From assembly GCF_026210795.1 (NCBI RefSeq), contig NC_089444.1, positions 4,330,501 through 4,394,500 on the forward strand: a DNA stretch of 64,000 bases, given 5' to 3'. The notes under the pieces were generated by a model, which had not been told where the DNA came from, did no database searches, and was given only the letters and a program-made list of their open reading frames with translations. Shown piece after piece: positions 22,935-36,411 of the stretch (positions are counted from its first letter, which is position 1; each line of letters starts with the position of its first letter). The position numbers and the translations under genes were made by a program. Source of the stretch: Rhizophagus irregularis. Taxonomy: Eukaryota > Glomeromycota > Glomeromycetes > Glomerales > Glomeraceae.

Positions 22935-24594
22935 AGTGTTTTATTATATAGACTCTCACGATCACACTATTAAATCAGTCACGAGTTAATTTATAGTCTA
23001 TTTGTATAAAAATCTAATTTTATTATGTATTTGTAATGATTTAAACAGTATTCATTTATTATATATATCATCAATAAAGCTATTCAATAAATGTAAAAAA
23101 AATACAGTGTGATCCTATAAGGATATATAATAATTAAATTTATTTTTCTCCCTTTTCCAACTTTTTTATTTAAAAACTTTATTATTTCCTTTATTTTAAT
23201 TTTATTATTTATTTTATTTATTTTCTTATTTTTTTTATTTTTATTTTTATTTTTTGTTATTATTTTTTTGTTTTTATTTTTTTTTTAGTTTTTTTTTACT
23301 AAAAATAACCATATAATACATATGTATATTTACTATAAGATTTTTTTGTTTGTTTTTAATATTTTATATGTTTTTTATTCTTAATATAAAAGGCATTACT
23401 TTATTAATACTTTGTCCTGATTTTTTTTGTTTAAATCAACTTCAGAGTATAATTTTACCATTTTATCAAATTGTAAAAAACTACATTTAGAAGATGTTTA
23501 AAAATTTTATTATTTAGTTTTTTATAAAATCATATGTAATAATTATTTTATCATTATAAAGTAGCATCTATATAACTAAAAAAATACATAAAAAAATCAT
23601 ACCGTTTAGACTAGCATGTATAAATAGTTTTGAATTGTGTAATATATTTTCTGCTTGCGCCTAATCTATTCCATGTTAGCGTAAGTTTTTTTTTGTTCTT
23701 TATTTTCTAGATTATTTAGGTTAATATCGGTAAGTTCAAGGTATGAATTCCGAATTGCAGATCATCCCGAAATTAGATAGATCATTTGTTGATTATTAAT
23801 TTTATTCTAAGAGGTATTTTTTTTTTATAGACTAAACACTTTTTTTTTACGTAATTTTTTTTATATAAATTTTTTTCCCGTTATGACTTTTTTTTTGTTA
23901 TTTGATTTTTTTTAAAATACTTTTTGACTTTTTTCGATTATAACAATTATTTGATAAACGTTATTATTTTTTCTAATAAAAATACTTTTTTTTGTTTTTT
24001 TTTTACATAAATTTTTTTATAAAATAATAAGAAATAATTATAAAATTTATAATTAATTAATAATAATATTTGTAGTATTTTCGCAATATTAAAATTTTTT
24101 CGAAAATACTTCTAAAAAGTTAATCAATTTTTATTGATAATTATTGTTTCACAATTCCTTAATTAATACGAATTTCATTCTACACTTAAACGTCAAATCT
24201 TTAATATAAATAACTACATTGTTGTAAATATAATTGGGAATTGCTAATCGTTGCCTGGGCGATTGTCGCCTGGATTTTTTTAAATGTCACATGATATACA
24301 ATATATAAAGAATAAATTTATTGATCTGATTTTTTCAAACTTAGCTAATTTTTGGATCGGCTAAACTTAAAAATTTTATCGCAAACATCTATTTTAAAAA
24401 AAAATTTTTTTGCAAGCATATTTACCCAAAATAATCTTATCTAATAAAATTTTATTTGTAAATATTAAATTTTAAATCACACATTTACGATTTTAAAGAA
24501 AAAAATCACTGTATTTATTTTTTAATGAAGTCATACAAATAAAAGAAAAGATAATTACAATGATCAAGAAAAAATATGCTAATAAAAAATGAAA

Positions 24595-25140
24595 TAACAA
24601 TGGAGTAATGAGAAGTAATAGAAGATAAAAGGGAGTAAAAAAGAGTAATGAGAAGTGTTAGGAAGCAAAAAGGAGAAATAGGACATGATGGAAGATGAAG
24701 AGGAGTGATTGGAGACGAAATGGAGTGATGGGAAGATGAAGAGGAGTAATGAGAAGGTGAAGAGGAGTGAAGGGGGACGAAAAGGAGTGGTGGGAGACAA
24801 AAAGAAGTGATGGGAAGATGAAGAGGAGTGATGGGAGACGAGAAGGAGTGAAGGGAAGATGAAAAGGAATAATGAGAAGGTGAAGAGGAGTGATGGGAGA
24901 CGAAAAGGAGTAATAGGAAGATGAAGAGGAGTGAATGGGAGACGAAAAGGAGTGATGAGAAACAAAAAGAAATGATGGGAAGTAAACAGGAGAGAAAAAG
25001 AAATAATGGAAAATGAAATGATGTAATAGAAAATAATGGGAGACGAAAAGAATGGAATAATAAGAAGTAATAGGAGGTGAAAAATGATGAGAGATAAAAA
25101 ATAAAAAAATGATCATGATAGGAGGTTGGGTAGCAAAAGA
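24595..25140. repeat. Polypurine minisatellite (GAAGATGAAGAGGAGTGATG-type units)
   Basis: About 550 bp that is almost all A and G on the plus strand, built of 30-50 bp irregular units such as GGGAAGATGAAGAGGAGTGA and GGAGACGAAAAGGAGT. Minus-strand frames through it read as Ser/Leu/Pro/Phe repeats and are not genes. Such tracts can form triplex DNA. Confidence 0.85.
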
Positions 25141-25821
25141 TAATGATAGGAAACCAAGTAAAAAATAAACCATAAAGTAAAAAAAAATGTAGTTAGTAAG
25201 AAACGAAATATATGATAGAAACAAAATAAAAAAAATTAATTTAAATGGATTTTTTTAAAATTAATGGTATTAATAATTACTAGTGATAAATTCAGGTATT
25301 TTGTATGATTATAACTTTATGCCAATATGTAATTTTTTAAATTTAAATGTTTATTATTTTTTATTATTAAATAATTTTTTAATATGAAAACAAATGTTCT
25401 TTATAGGACCATCATAGTCCTTTAATAATGTGAGAACAATCAATAATGTAATGTGAGGACAATAATGTCCTCCATGGTGAAGACCATCATGGTCCGTAAT
25501 GTGAGGACAATAATGCCATCATGGTCCTCCAATAATGCGCGGACAATAATGTCCTCCATGGTGAGGACCATCATGGTCCTACAAAGTGAGGACAATAATG
25601 TCCTCCATAATGAGGACTAACATGGTCTATTGTCCTCAATATGAGAATGATAATGTCCATGATGGTGAGGTCCAGTATGGTCCGTTATTATGGACAATAA
25701 TATCCTTACTTTTAGACCAATCAGAGCCCGTGGGATGTATATGCCCATGGGTAGTTTATAAGCTAGGATCTGTTGCACAAAACTCCAGCTTATAAACTAT
25801 GTCGATCATTTGGCTGGGGTG

Positions 25822-26924
25822 CAATAATTTTGAACGAATCTTTTTTTGTTGAAATTTATGCACCGCTTAATTTTGTTTTTTTTTCATAACAAAAAATTGT
25901 GGAACAAACCAAATCGTGAAACAAACCAAAATTGTGAAACCAAGATTGCGAACCAATCAAAATTGTGAAACTAAATTGTGAAACCAAATTGTGGAACCAA
26001 ATTATGAAACCAACCAACATTTAGCATAAATACGAATTATTTATGATCAAGAATTTTTATTAGCTTTTTTTTGTTGAATTTATCAATTCTATTTATTGTT
26101 ATTACACATCATGATAAGTAAAATTGTTTCAACTTAATCACATGACTAATATACAGTATGTTACACCTATGTAGTATCAATACAATAGAATCCCATTCAA
26201 AATATTTCCTGGTTTGTTATAATATGTTATAGATGTACAAAGAAATATTTTCAAATAGATTATAAGATTATGTGTCGCATTTTTTATTTTGGATCGCCAT
26301 ATTTGTTTTTTTTAATTAACGTTTTAATTTTATTTTTTTAAAACAAGAAACAATTAAACGCTTCTTAATAAGAAACAACAGCAGAATACGTTAAGAGAAA
26401 AAAAAAACTTCTCATATTGTATAATCTCGAAGTATATAACGTCAAATACATTGATTAATTATATCAGATAGCTTAAAACTTCTAAAATATTATTTTTCTC
26501 AGATTTTACTCTATTAATTTTAACATCACCTGAAAATAATCCTAAATAATAAATAAATTCTGTGTTTGTTTACAAAATATACTAAATCGTAGTAGTTGCC
26601 CAATTCATCTGCCCTACAAAAAATCGCATACATTTTATTAATATTGCACAGCTTTACCATTTGTATTACCTTTGAAAATATTACAATGAATGTCAACTGT
26701 GTTTTTGTAGCTTTTATTATTTAAATTGTGGAAGGGGCAACTTAACAAAATGATTTCACAGACGTATTGTTATGCATGAAACCTACGCCCCTCATAAAAT
26801 AATTTGTTAAACCATAGTGTTACAACTGTTACATTCATATTCAAATGCATTATTATGCATAAATTGTAGCACATCAATCATTATAGTTATAAACAAATTT
26901 CCATTCGAAAAGACTTTTGAAAAA
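25822..26924. other. Intergenic; short tandem repeat then AT-rich upstream region of the kinase gene
   Basis: At 25891-26017 a 14-18 bp motif, CAAATTGTGAAAC with variants, is repeated about seven times directly outside the right arm of the inverted-repeat element. The rest, to the kinase ATG at 26925, shows no gene. Confidence 0.6.
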
Positions 26925-29900
26925 ATGTTTTCCCAAAATAAAGATATTTATTCAGAATATATAAAAAACAAAATTCCAGATTGGTTAAGTGGAAATAAAA
27001 AAGTCGATGATTTTATTCTAGAAAGACTATCAAATATTAATTCCCATGATGATGTAGTATTTGAATGGATACCATACAATCAGTTTAACAAAATTAAAGA
27101 AACAGGCAAAAATGGTTCTATAACTGTATATTCAGCAATATGGAGGAATGGCCCATTACACAAGAAATATAAGTGGAGTTCAAATTATACAAGAGATTCA
27201 AATAAAGAGGTTGCTTTAAAGTGTTTGCATAACTTGCAAAATCCTGCAGCAATATGGAAGAATGGCCCATTACACAAGAAATATAAGTGGGGCCCTCCCT
27301 TCCTTCTCTCCTTTTTCGCTTGTTTCCTCCCTCCTTCCCTTCTCTCCTTCTTCGCTCTATTCCTGCTTTCTGTTCTTCTTCTCTCCTTCTTTTCAGATTA
27401 TACAAGAGATTCAAATAAAGAAGTTGCTTTACATAACTTGCAAAATCCTGTTGATTTTCTAATAGATGAGGTATAAATTTCTATAAATACTTTTACATTT
27501 ATTATTGCATTTTTTAATATTATAATATTAATTTTCTGTTTATGGTTTTAGGCGAAAAAATATTCAACCAAAAATGACAAGTTTCTTATATTGTATGGAA
27601 TATCTCAAAATCCAGATACAAATGACTATATTTTAGTTCAAAATTATCTTATCCTGAGTAGGAATGAAAACATTGATAATTTCATTCAAGAAAGGCAGTT
27701 AAATATTAATTCCTATGATGATGTAGTATTTGATTGGATACCATACAATCAGTTTAATGAAATTAAAGAAACAGACAAAAATGGTTCTATAACTGTATAT
27801 TCAGCAATATGGAGGAATGGCCCATTACACAAGAAAGATGAGTGTAGTTCATATTATACAAGAGATTCAAATAAAGAGGTTGCTTTAAAATGTTTGCATA
27901 ACTTGCAAAATCCTGTTGATTTTCTAATAGATGAGGTATAAATTTCTATAAATACTTTTACATTTATTATTGCATTTTTTAATATTATAATATTAATTTT
28001 CTGTTTATGGTTTTAGGCGAAAAAATATTCAACCAAAAATGACAAGTTACTTATATTGTATGGAATATCTCAAAATCCAGATACAAATGACTATATTTTA
28101 GTTCAAAATTATCTTATCCTGAGTAGAGACGAAAACATTGATAATTTCATTCAAGAAAGGCAGTTAAATATTAATTCCTATGATGATGTAGTATTTGAAT
28201 GGATACCATACAATCAGTTTAATGAAATTAAAGAAACAGGCAAAAATGGTTCTATAACTGTATATTCAGCAATATGGAGGAATGGCCCATTACACAAGAA
28301 AGATGAGTGTAGTTCATATTATACAAGAGATTCAAATAAAGAGGTTGCTTTAAAATGTTTGCATAACTTGCAAAATTCTGTTGATTTTCTAATAGATGAG
28401 GTATAAATTTCTATAAATACTTTTACATTTATTATTGCATTTTTTAATATTATAATATTAATTTTCTGTTTATGGTTTTAGGCGAAAAAATATTCAACCA
28501 AAAATAACAAGTTTCTTATATTGTATGGAATATCTCAAAATCCAGATACAAATGACTATATTTTAGTTCAAAATTATCTTATCCTGAGTAGAAATGAAAA
28601 CATTGATAATTTCATTCAAGAAAGGCAGTTAAATATTAATTTCTATGATGATGTAGTATTTGAATGGATACCATACAATCAGTTTAATGAAATTAAAGAA
28701 ACAGGCAAAAATGGTTCTATAACTGTATATTCAGCAATACTATGGAGGAATGGCTCATTACACAAGAAAGATGAGTGGAGTTCATATTATACAAGAGATT
28801 CAAATAAAGAAGTTGCTTTAAAATGTTTGCATAACTTGCAAAATCCTGTTGATTTTCTAATAGATGAGGTATAAATTTCCATAAATACTTTTACATTTAT
28901 TATTACATTTTTTAATATTATAATATTAATTTTCTGTTTATGGTTTTAGGCGAAAAAATATTCAATCAAAAATAGCAAGTTTCTTATATTGTATGGAATA
29001 TCTCAAAATCCAGATACAAATGACTATATTTTAGTCCAAAATTATCTTATCCTGAGTAGAAATGAAAACATTGATAATTTCATTCAAGAAAGGCAGTTAA
29101 ATATTAATTCCTATAATGATGTAGTATTTGAATGGATACCATACAATCAGTTTAACAAAATTGAAGAAACAGGCAAAAATGGTTCTATAACTGTATATTC
29201 AGCAATATGGATGAATGCCCATTACACAAGAAAGATGAGTGGAGTTCATATTATACAAGAGATTCAAATAAAGAGGTTGCTTTAAAATGCTTGCATAACT
29301 TGCAAAATTTTGTTGATTCTCTAATAAATGAGGTATAAATATTTATAAATACTATAATTTTATTATTACGTTTTTAATATTATGTTCATTTTCTGTTTAT
29401 GATTTTAGGCTAAAAAATATTCAACAAAAAATTATAATTTTCATATATTGTATGGAGTATCTCAAAATCCATATACAAGTGATTATATTTTAGTTCAAAA
29501 TAATTCTATAAACTTAGTAAATTGGATGATTGGAAATAAAAAAATTGATGATTTCATTCAAGAAAGACAATTAGATATTAATTTTTATAATGATGTAGTA
29601 TTTGAATGGATACCATACAATCAGTTTAATGAAATTAAAGAAACAGGCAAAAATGGTTCTGTAACTGTATATTCAGCAGAATGGAGTAATGGCCCATTAC
29701 ACTACAAGAAAAATAGATGGGGTTCAAATTATACAAGAGATTCAAATAAAAAAGTTACTTTAAAATGTTTGCATAACTTGCAAAATCCTGTTGATTCTCT
29801 AATAAGTGAGGTATAAATTTATATAAATATTATTATATTTATTATTAAATTTTTTAATATATTACTAATTTCCTGTTTATGGTTTTAGGCTAAAAAATAT

Positions 29901-31158
29901 TCAGCAAAAAATGACAAGTTTTTTGTATTTTATGGAATATCTCAAAATCCATATACAAATAATTATATTTTAGTTCAAAAGTATCTTACTTGGACTAGTG
30001 GAAATGTAAAAATTGATAATTTCATTCATGCAAGACGGGATAAAATTAGTAGTTTTCCTGATGCAATATTTGAATGGATACCATATAATCAGTTTAATGA
30101 AATTAAGGAAATAGGTAAAGGTGGTTTTTCTACAGTATATTCAGCAATATGGAAGGATTTCAAAGTTGCTTTAAAATGTTTGGACAATTCACAACATCCT
30201 GCTAATGAATTACTAAATGAGGTATGAAATACTATTTCATAAATTTCAGTTATTTTCAATATACTTGCGCTTTATTTATATGATAAATATTTAATAGGTT
30301 GAGGCATATTCAACTAAAATGGCTCTTAGTAATAGTAAAATTATGAATATATATGGAATATCTCAAGATCCAAATACAAAAAATTATATTGTTGTTCTTC
30401 ACTATGCAGAAGGTGGAAGTTTTAATAATTGGTTAAATATAAATGAGAATTATAAATATTTTAATTGGAAAGATAAGATGCAAATATTACGTTATATTGC
30501 CAGTGGACTTAGAGAACTTCACCGTAAACAAATAGTACATCAAGATTTTCATACAGGAAATATATTATTTGGCAATCTTTCTTCAAAACAAAATAGTAGA
30601 ATATATATTTCAGATATGGGATTATGTAGGAAAGTTGATGATATCAATCAAAATAATATTTATGGAGTTATGCCTTATGTGGCCTCTGAAGTATTAAGAG
30701 GAAAACCTTACACTAAAGCAGCAGATATCTATAGCTTTGGTATGATTATGTATTTTGTAGCAGCTGAAAGACAACCTTTTGGCAATCGTGCACATGATCA
30801 TCATTTAGCATTAGATATTTGTAATGGAATTAGTCCTGAAATGAATGAGCTGGAAATGCCAATAACTTATATTAAATTAATGAACAAGTGTTGGGATTTG
30901 AATCCTGAAAATAGGCCTAATATCAATGAATTAGATCACTCACTTTCATTGATTGCAAATAACAAATTAGAAATTGAAAAAGCAGAGGAATATAGAAAGT
31001 TACATCTCTCTTCATTAAAAGGGGATAGACAAATAACTACTCATCCTCAAGCTATTTATACATCTCGATTACTTAATCCTTTCACAGAAAATCTCCCAAA
31101 ATATAATGATGATAATTCTGAATGCTTAGATTGTGCAATTACTAATAACCTAAATTAG
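26925..31158 (+). CDS. Protein kinase (Rhizophagus-type TKL-like) with tandemly duplicated N-lobe exons
   Basis: Predicted exons: 26925-27470, 27552-27935, 28017-28400, 28482-28868, 28950-29332, 29409-29810, 29889-30221 and 30298-31158, all in phase 0, with introns of about 66-81 bp. Only the last two exons make a normal kinase. Exon 7 carries the glycine loop GKGGFSTVYSAIW and the VALK lysine. Exon 8 carries the C-lobe: catalytic HQDFHTGN, metal-binding SDMG, an activation segment YGVMPYVASEVL (Ser where APE usually has Pro), DIYSFGM and CW-LNPENRP. Exons 1-6 repeat the glycine loop and VALK segment, but the loop has decayed to GKNGSITVYSA. Exon 1 contains a partial internal duplication plus a pyrimidine-rich insert (27295-27397). 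Exon 5 is 383 nt, not divisible by three. If exon 5 is skipped the product is about 1098 residues. A cytosolic Ser/Thr or Tyr signalling kinase is expected; whether the upstream copies are translated is unknown. Confidence 0.75.
27552..29888 (+). repeat. Tandem array of exon+intron units, about 465 bp each
   Basis: Units start at 27552, 28017, 28482, 28950 and 29409. The first three are close to identical over exon and intron, including the intron GTATAAATTTCTATAAATAC. The fifth is clearly more diverged. Each unit begins with exon codons for AKKYSTKN and ends with LIDEV or LISEV. The similarity gradient implies recent amplification of the upstream units by unequal crossing-over. Confidence 0.95.
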
Positions 31159-34100
31159 ATGCAAAATAAGCATATTGCACATGATTAATTTTACAAATTT
31201 ATTTATTTGATATTTTAAATATAGTTAGTCATTCACAGAACATTTGTAATGAAAATAATAATTTTTTGTCCAACACTGTATAGATAGGATAAATATAAAT
31301 TCTTGTTTTAAATAAATAAAATCAGTTTGTAATTGGGCAAATCAAAAAATATTGCATTTCCTGGTATAGTAAACTAACCTATTTTTACCAAACTCTGTCC
31401 CCTAAATCTTGTAGTTCAAACAGGATTATATTTACCTTCGAATTATGATCAGTTAGCCGCGCCTTATTAATTTGTATTAATAAATTATTACTACATATAT
31501 CAAGATTATGGTTTCAATTTTTTTAAACTTTGGATACTATTATAAATCAAATTGAATATGCACATTTACTCATTAACTATTATTCTACGATCTTAAAACG
31601 AGAAATAATAAAAATTTTAAATCAAAAAACTTAGAATTATGAAATGGAGAAAAGTCAGAAAACTTTTATGTCCTATTGTTAATTTTGTGTTGGAAATTAT
31701 TTACATCAAAATTTGGGATACCAATCACAATCATGATGATTTGAGGTGAAAATAGCGAGTGGCGAGAAATCCTATTTGATATAAAGAACGGCAAAAATTT
31801 GTTTTTATTGCGTTAGATTTTGTGATTTTGTTCAAAATTGATACTATTGATTTCTCAATGTACAAATCATTAATACTGTATATGATAACTTTAGTTCTGA
31901 GATCAATTTTATTATATTATTATACTTATTTTGATTCCATCTAACAAATAAATTGTATCACTTAATGTTAGAAGAAGTTCGACACCAAAGATGATATTCA
32001 TATAACATATAATTATTTCATTAGCCATTCATCGGAAGCACTTTGTGGAACGCGTATCTTATGTAGTTTTTGTAATTACTTTCTTGAAAATTTTTGGATA
32101 TAACCTGAATTTTTACAGACACCATCTGAACAACTCCTATAAATGTTTGTTATCTTCAATTTCAGGTACAAATATAGCCAGACGTTTCTTATACTACTGG
32201 CAAATAATTAATGGTTGTAACCATTGCTCACCTTATTTCAATTTGAATGTGTAGACATACTGTACCTAATTCATGTATTAATATCAAGTTGGCATGAAAA
32301 TGGACAAAAATCATTATTAGATGAAAAAACATTTATTAGATTTTTATTATCCTATAACATTATGACTTATTTTGTAGTAAATCTTGGAAATTGTCAGACT
32401 TGCACTAGTAAATAATCAACACTTTGACAATAATGTTCGGATAACATTTGATTTAAATTAGAAATTTGTATTGTTATATGAAAGTCGTTTTCCATTCGTA
32501 TCCATTCAAAAATGCGGCAATTTTTTGACCTACTTTAATGAGAAATCTGGAATGAGTATGTGAGTCAGAAATACTGTACTTGAAAGTTCTTACCAGTAAC
32601 ATGAAAAAGGCCATAGTGAAGGTATGCACAGTTTCTATTAAATTAACTTTTATCGGAGACATGAATGATGTTTCAGATTTTAGCGGTTTATTATCAACTA
32701 TACTGTAAGTTTACTGTTTAAAAAATAAAAATACATTTATACTTGGCATTTAAGGTTTATCGCATGATTTTTGTGCTATTATGATGCAGTATGCAGTTTT
32801 TAATTCGCAACATTTTATTTTAATATTTTTATATTTATTTTCCCGAATTTATATAGTAATTTTTCTGCGATCGTGAACAGCACTGCTTCGTTTGGGCGAT
32901 AATAAGTATTTATTCAAACAAGATATATATTAATTGGAAATTAATTCGTTACAATCTAAGATTTCAGTTATAATTGTGGGTAATTTTTTCATGGCGATAC
33001 GAGAGAGCCTTGATCAATAGAAGCCAATTAAAATACGAAATTACATTAACTTGCGGAGGAGTATTTTTTTCTCAATTTTTCTCATTTCTTTCAATCTATA
33101 ATATCAATTTTATTCAAGTTTTTTTCGAACAAAATTAAGGTTATAAAGTGTATAAATATTTTAGAGACAAAAAAACTTTCCATGTTCGCGCCAATTTCCA
33201 ATTTTTCTCGAGTGTTTGAGTAAATAGAAAGTAACAAAAAAATTGAACCAGTGGAACCTATTGTAACATAAACAACTTCAATAATTTATTAATATTGCAA
33301 TAATTCGGTTAAAAAAATTTATTTTCATTACAATTAATGTTTGTGCACGTCTATTCTTATAAATGAAGATCGCATACTTGTCAATGGGATTACTTGCACT
33401 TGATTTATCATTACTTTGCTTTTCATTTTACGCAACTGCTACCTCTTATTAATTAGGATAATCAGAATCGGTCGAGGCACTGTATATTAAGATTTGTACA
33501 GTATACAGTATTCTGTTCTATTTTATGTGCTTTATTTTTTTTAAAGATTAACATCAAAGTTACCGCAGATAAAATTAATACTTTGGCGCTTACTTTATCT
33601 AAACAATCTAGATTAATCTCGTGATTGATTTTTCTATATAATTTTAATCAACTACATCGGGATTAGGAAAAGTTTGCAACTGGAAATATATGTAGTTAAT
33701 TGAACTTTTAAATACAATGATAATAAATTGAGTTAATAAAAAAGCAATAGGAAAATCTTTCTCGCAATTTTTGTACAAAAAAATATATATACTGTATCTG
33801 TTCTGCGTTATGACGAACTCTTCCTCCCACAAAAAAGCCCTTGAACGGTTTTATTATGAAATATTTGTGTAACTTCAGATTAAACTTACGACGAGTATTA
33901 CGTATTTATGTTACGATTGTTACGCCAACTAAATTTTACATAAAAAATTTAATTTTACTTTTTTTAAGAAAAAAAGTAATAGAAACTAATCACAAATAGC
34001 TTTTCCATTATACTCTTCTTCTAACTTGCTTTTGCGAGTTTTTCCCTCCTATATACAGTTTACCACTTTTACTTTTATTCAGAAAAAAATTTTCCTACTT

Positions 34101-34179
34101 TCCCTCCGTGTCGATGATGTAACATATTTTCATACGTAATAATTTCCACATAACCTATTAACCTATGGTATGCCGAGCT
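31159..34179. other. Intergenic stretch, no gene recognised
   Basis: About 3 kb of AT-rich DNA after the kinase. Small ORFs (32045-32254, 32224-32415, both plus) have no recognisable domain. No RNA gene or repeat of note was seen. Confidence 0.5.
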
Positions 34180-36023
34180 TTAAGTTTAGCGTAGTTTCAA
34201 AAAAAATTTTTTAGTTTTTAGTTTTTAAATTTTATTAGAAAATTTCTTTTCTTAGAATTTTTTTTTTAATATAGGTAAAGCTTTCTTTGAAAAATTTTTT
34301 TTTAATAGTAAGATTTTTTTTTTGATAAAAAATTTCGTTAGAGAATTTTTTATTGATAAGGGAATTTCTTTTAATAGAGGAGTTTTTTTTTTTGATGGAT
34401 AATTTCGTTAAAGAATTTCTAAAATTTTTTTTAACAGATAATTTCGTTGGAAAAATTTAAATTTCATTGAGAATTTTTTTTTATAGAAAATTTATTGGAG
34501 AATTTTTAATAGGAGATTTTTTTTTCTTTGATAGATAACATTCTTATAAAGAATTCCTTTTAGGAATTTTTTTAATATGCGAAAATATTTTTTGGCAGAG
34601 GATTTCATTAGAGAATTTTTTTTTTAATGGGAGGTTTATATTCAATAGAGAATTTAATAAGGAATTTTTTCTTTAATAGGAGATAAATAATTTTGCTGAG
34701 AATTTTTTTTTTTTTTTTTTGATAGAAATTTCATTGTAGAATATTTTTTTGATAGGAAAGATTTTTTTTTTTTTGATAAGAGGGAAGTTTTTTTAATATA
34801 GAAATTCTTTCGATGGAAGATTTTTCGTTAGAGTTTTTTCTTTATAGGGATATTTTTTTTGATAATTTTATTGGTTGAAAAGTTTTTATAGGTGAGACTT
34901 TTTTAGAAGTCTTTTAATAGAAATTTTTTATTGAAAAAATTTTTTTAATAAGGTATTAAGAATTTTGGCTTGAAATTTTTTTTTTTAATAAAGAATTTCG
35001 TAAAAGTTTATTATAATAATAACTTCGTAAATTAATTCGTGGCAGTCTCCGAACCAGCGAAAACTATAATACTTTTCGGGGAATCATTTTTGCAAATTAA
35101 TTATCCCTTAAATAATTTTTGAGCTAATTTTCTCGAAATTTTTTTTTTTAAAATGTTATAGAATAATGGTCCGAATGATAAATTTGCGTCATCATATATT
35201 AGTTTGGCAAGTTAGATCACGTAGTAACAGAAAGAGATATAAGGATCGGTTAACAAATGATGGGGTAATATGACGTTGTGTAACAAATGATAGGATAAAA
35301 GTGTATACAAACAAATAATGATATAAAGTAATCAACTGTATATAAGCAAGTAAACGATATATAACAAAGGGTAAATATAAGATAATGAACACTGTGATAA
35401 AATAAACGAATTATAGGAAATCGGAAACAAGCAGGGTTTATTAACAGTATTAACACTTAAACAAAATACAATATTACTGCCTCTATCGGCGCTTTGTAAT
35501 ATTCGTATATCTGTTTCTATCGTATAATAAACTACAACTATATAAAACTGAACTTAAACTGAATTTTTCTCCTCCTTCACAATCGGTCGTATATATATCG
35601 TCTGAAATCCGGTACTAATTTGTCTTTTGGACGAAATCGCCATCCGGCCCTTTATAAATCCCATGATTGAAACTAACCAAATTGTCTATTCACTATCTAA
35701 CTAAACCTAAACTATCTTTGTTTACCTCCTAACTATAGAAACTTAATATTTTTGTTAGTACTTTTTTATAACGTGAATTCACGTGACTTTAACTAATTTA
35801 TTCGCGATCCTCAACTCTCCATCTCTTCTGATACTTCTTTCCTTTTGGACTCTTAGTCGCTCTCTTTTCATTTTAATATTCTTTTTGTCTATCTCCCTAT
35901 TCTCCTCCTTAACTCATTCTGTAAAATCATTATTTAACGTCGTGAATTTTTGTATCACATCGTGTGATTCCGCCGCTATAATGACTTTTCCTTAAATTAT
36001 GTTTGTCCACTCCTTTTCTGTTA

Positions 36024-36403
36024 TAGAGTTCCAATCCGTCATCTGACGGATAATCACATTTTGACAGTTGTACGCTCATTTAATTAATATAAAAGAGCAT
36101 TTTTTTTTAAGGATATCCTAAGAGCATAATACAGTATATAATTTAATAAATAAACTTTTTTTTCAAAAATGAAAGTGAGGAGAAATTAGGAACGGATTAA
36201 AATATCATCCGACGGATGAAAATTTCAATCCGACTAAGATTTCCACCCCATTTATTTTATGTTCAATTAATTAAATAATGCATAGTCTGATCACCTTACA
36301 TCGAATGCAGTTCCTAAATTATAAATTATGAAACATAAATGTCTCTTTCCAAAAATAAATGAGAAGAGATTGATCATCCGTCGGATGACGGATTGGAACT
36401 CTA
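36024..36403. mobile_element. hAT-type MITE with perfect 8 bp target-site duplication
   Basis: The terminal inverted repeats begin TAGAGTTCCAATCCGTCATC and continue YGACGGATRATCA on both sides. The 380 bp element is flanked by TTCTGTTA at 36016-36023 and again at 36404-36411. An 8 bp duplication and TAGAG ends are the signature of the hAT superfamily. No transposase. It interrupts the degenerate retroelement ORF. Confidence 0.92.
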
Positions 36404-36411
36404 TTCTGTTA

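Larger units (their letters stand above)
21050..25821. mobile_element. 4.8 kb element with about 0.55 kb terminal inverted repeats, non-coding
   Basis: The ends are reverse complements: 21050 CACCCCAGCCAAATGATCGA ... and 25821 the same read inward, followed in both arms by TTTATAAGCTGGAGTTTTG and ACTACCCATGGGCATATACA. The inverted arms extend to about 21645 on the left and from about 25285 on the right. They contain subterminal tandem repeats of about 50 bp built on GGACCATGATGGTCCTCACA and GGAGGACATTATTGTCC (five or more copies per arm). The interior has no transposase ORF; it holds telomere-like repeats (22341-22371), an A-rich tract (22470-22655), a palindrome (22791-22934) and a polypurine block (24595-25140). 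Long arms with internal repeats resemble foldback or Mutator-like non-autonomous elements. No exact target-site duplication is visible; the flanks are TGTGATATT and CAATAATTT. Confidence 0.8.

Noticed and set aside
24579-25224. Minus-strand Ser/Pro/Phe frames of up to 188 residues
   Set aside because: Translation of the polypurine minisatellite in two frames at once.
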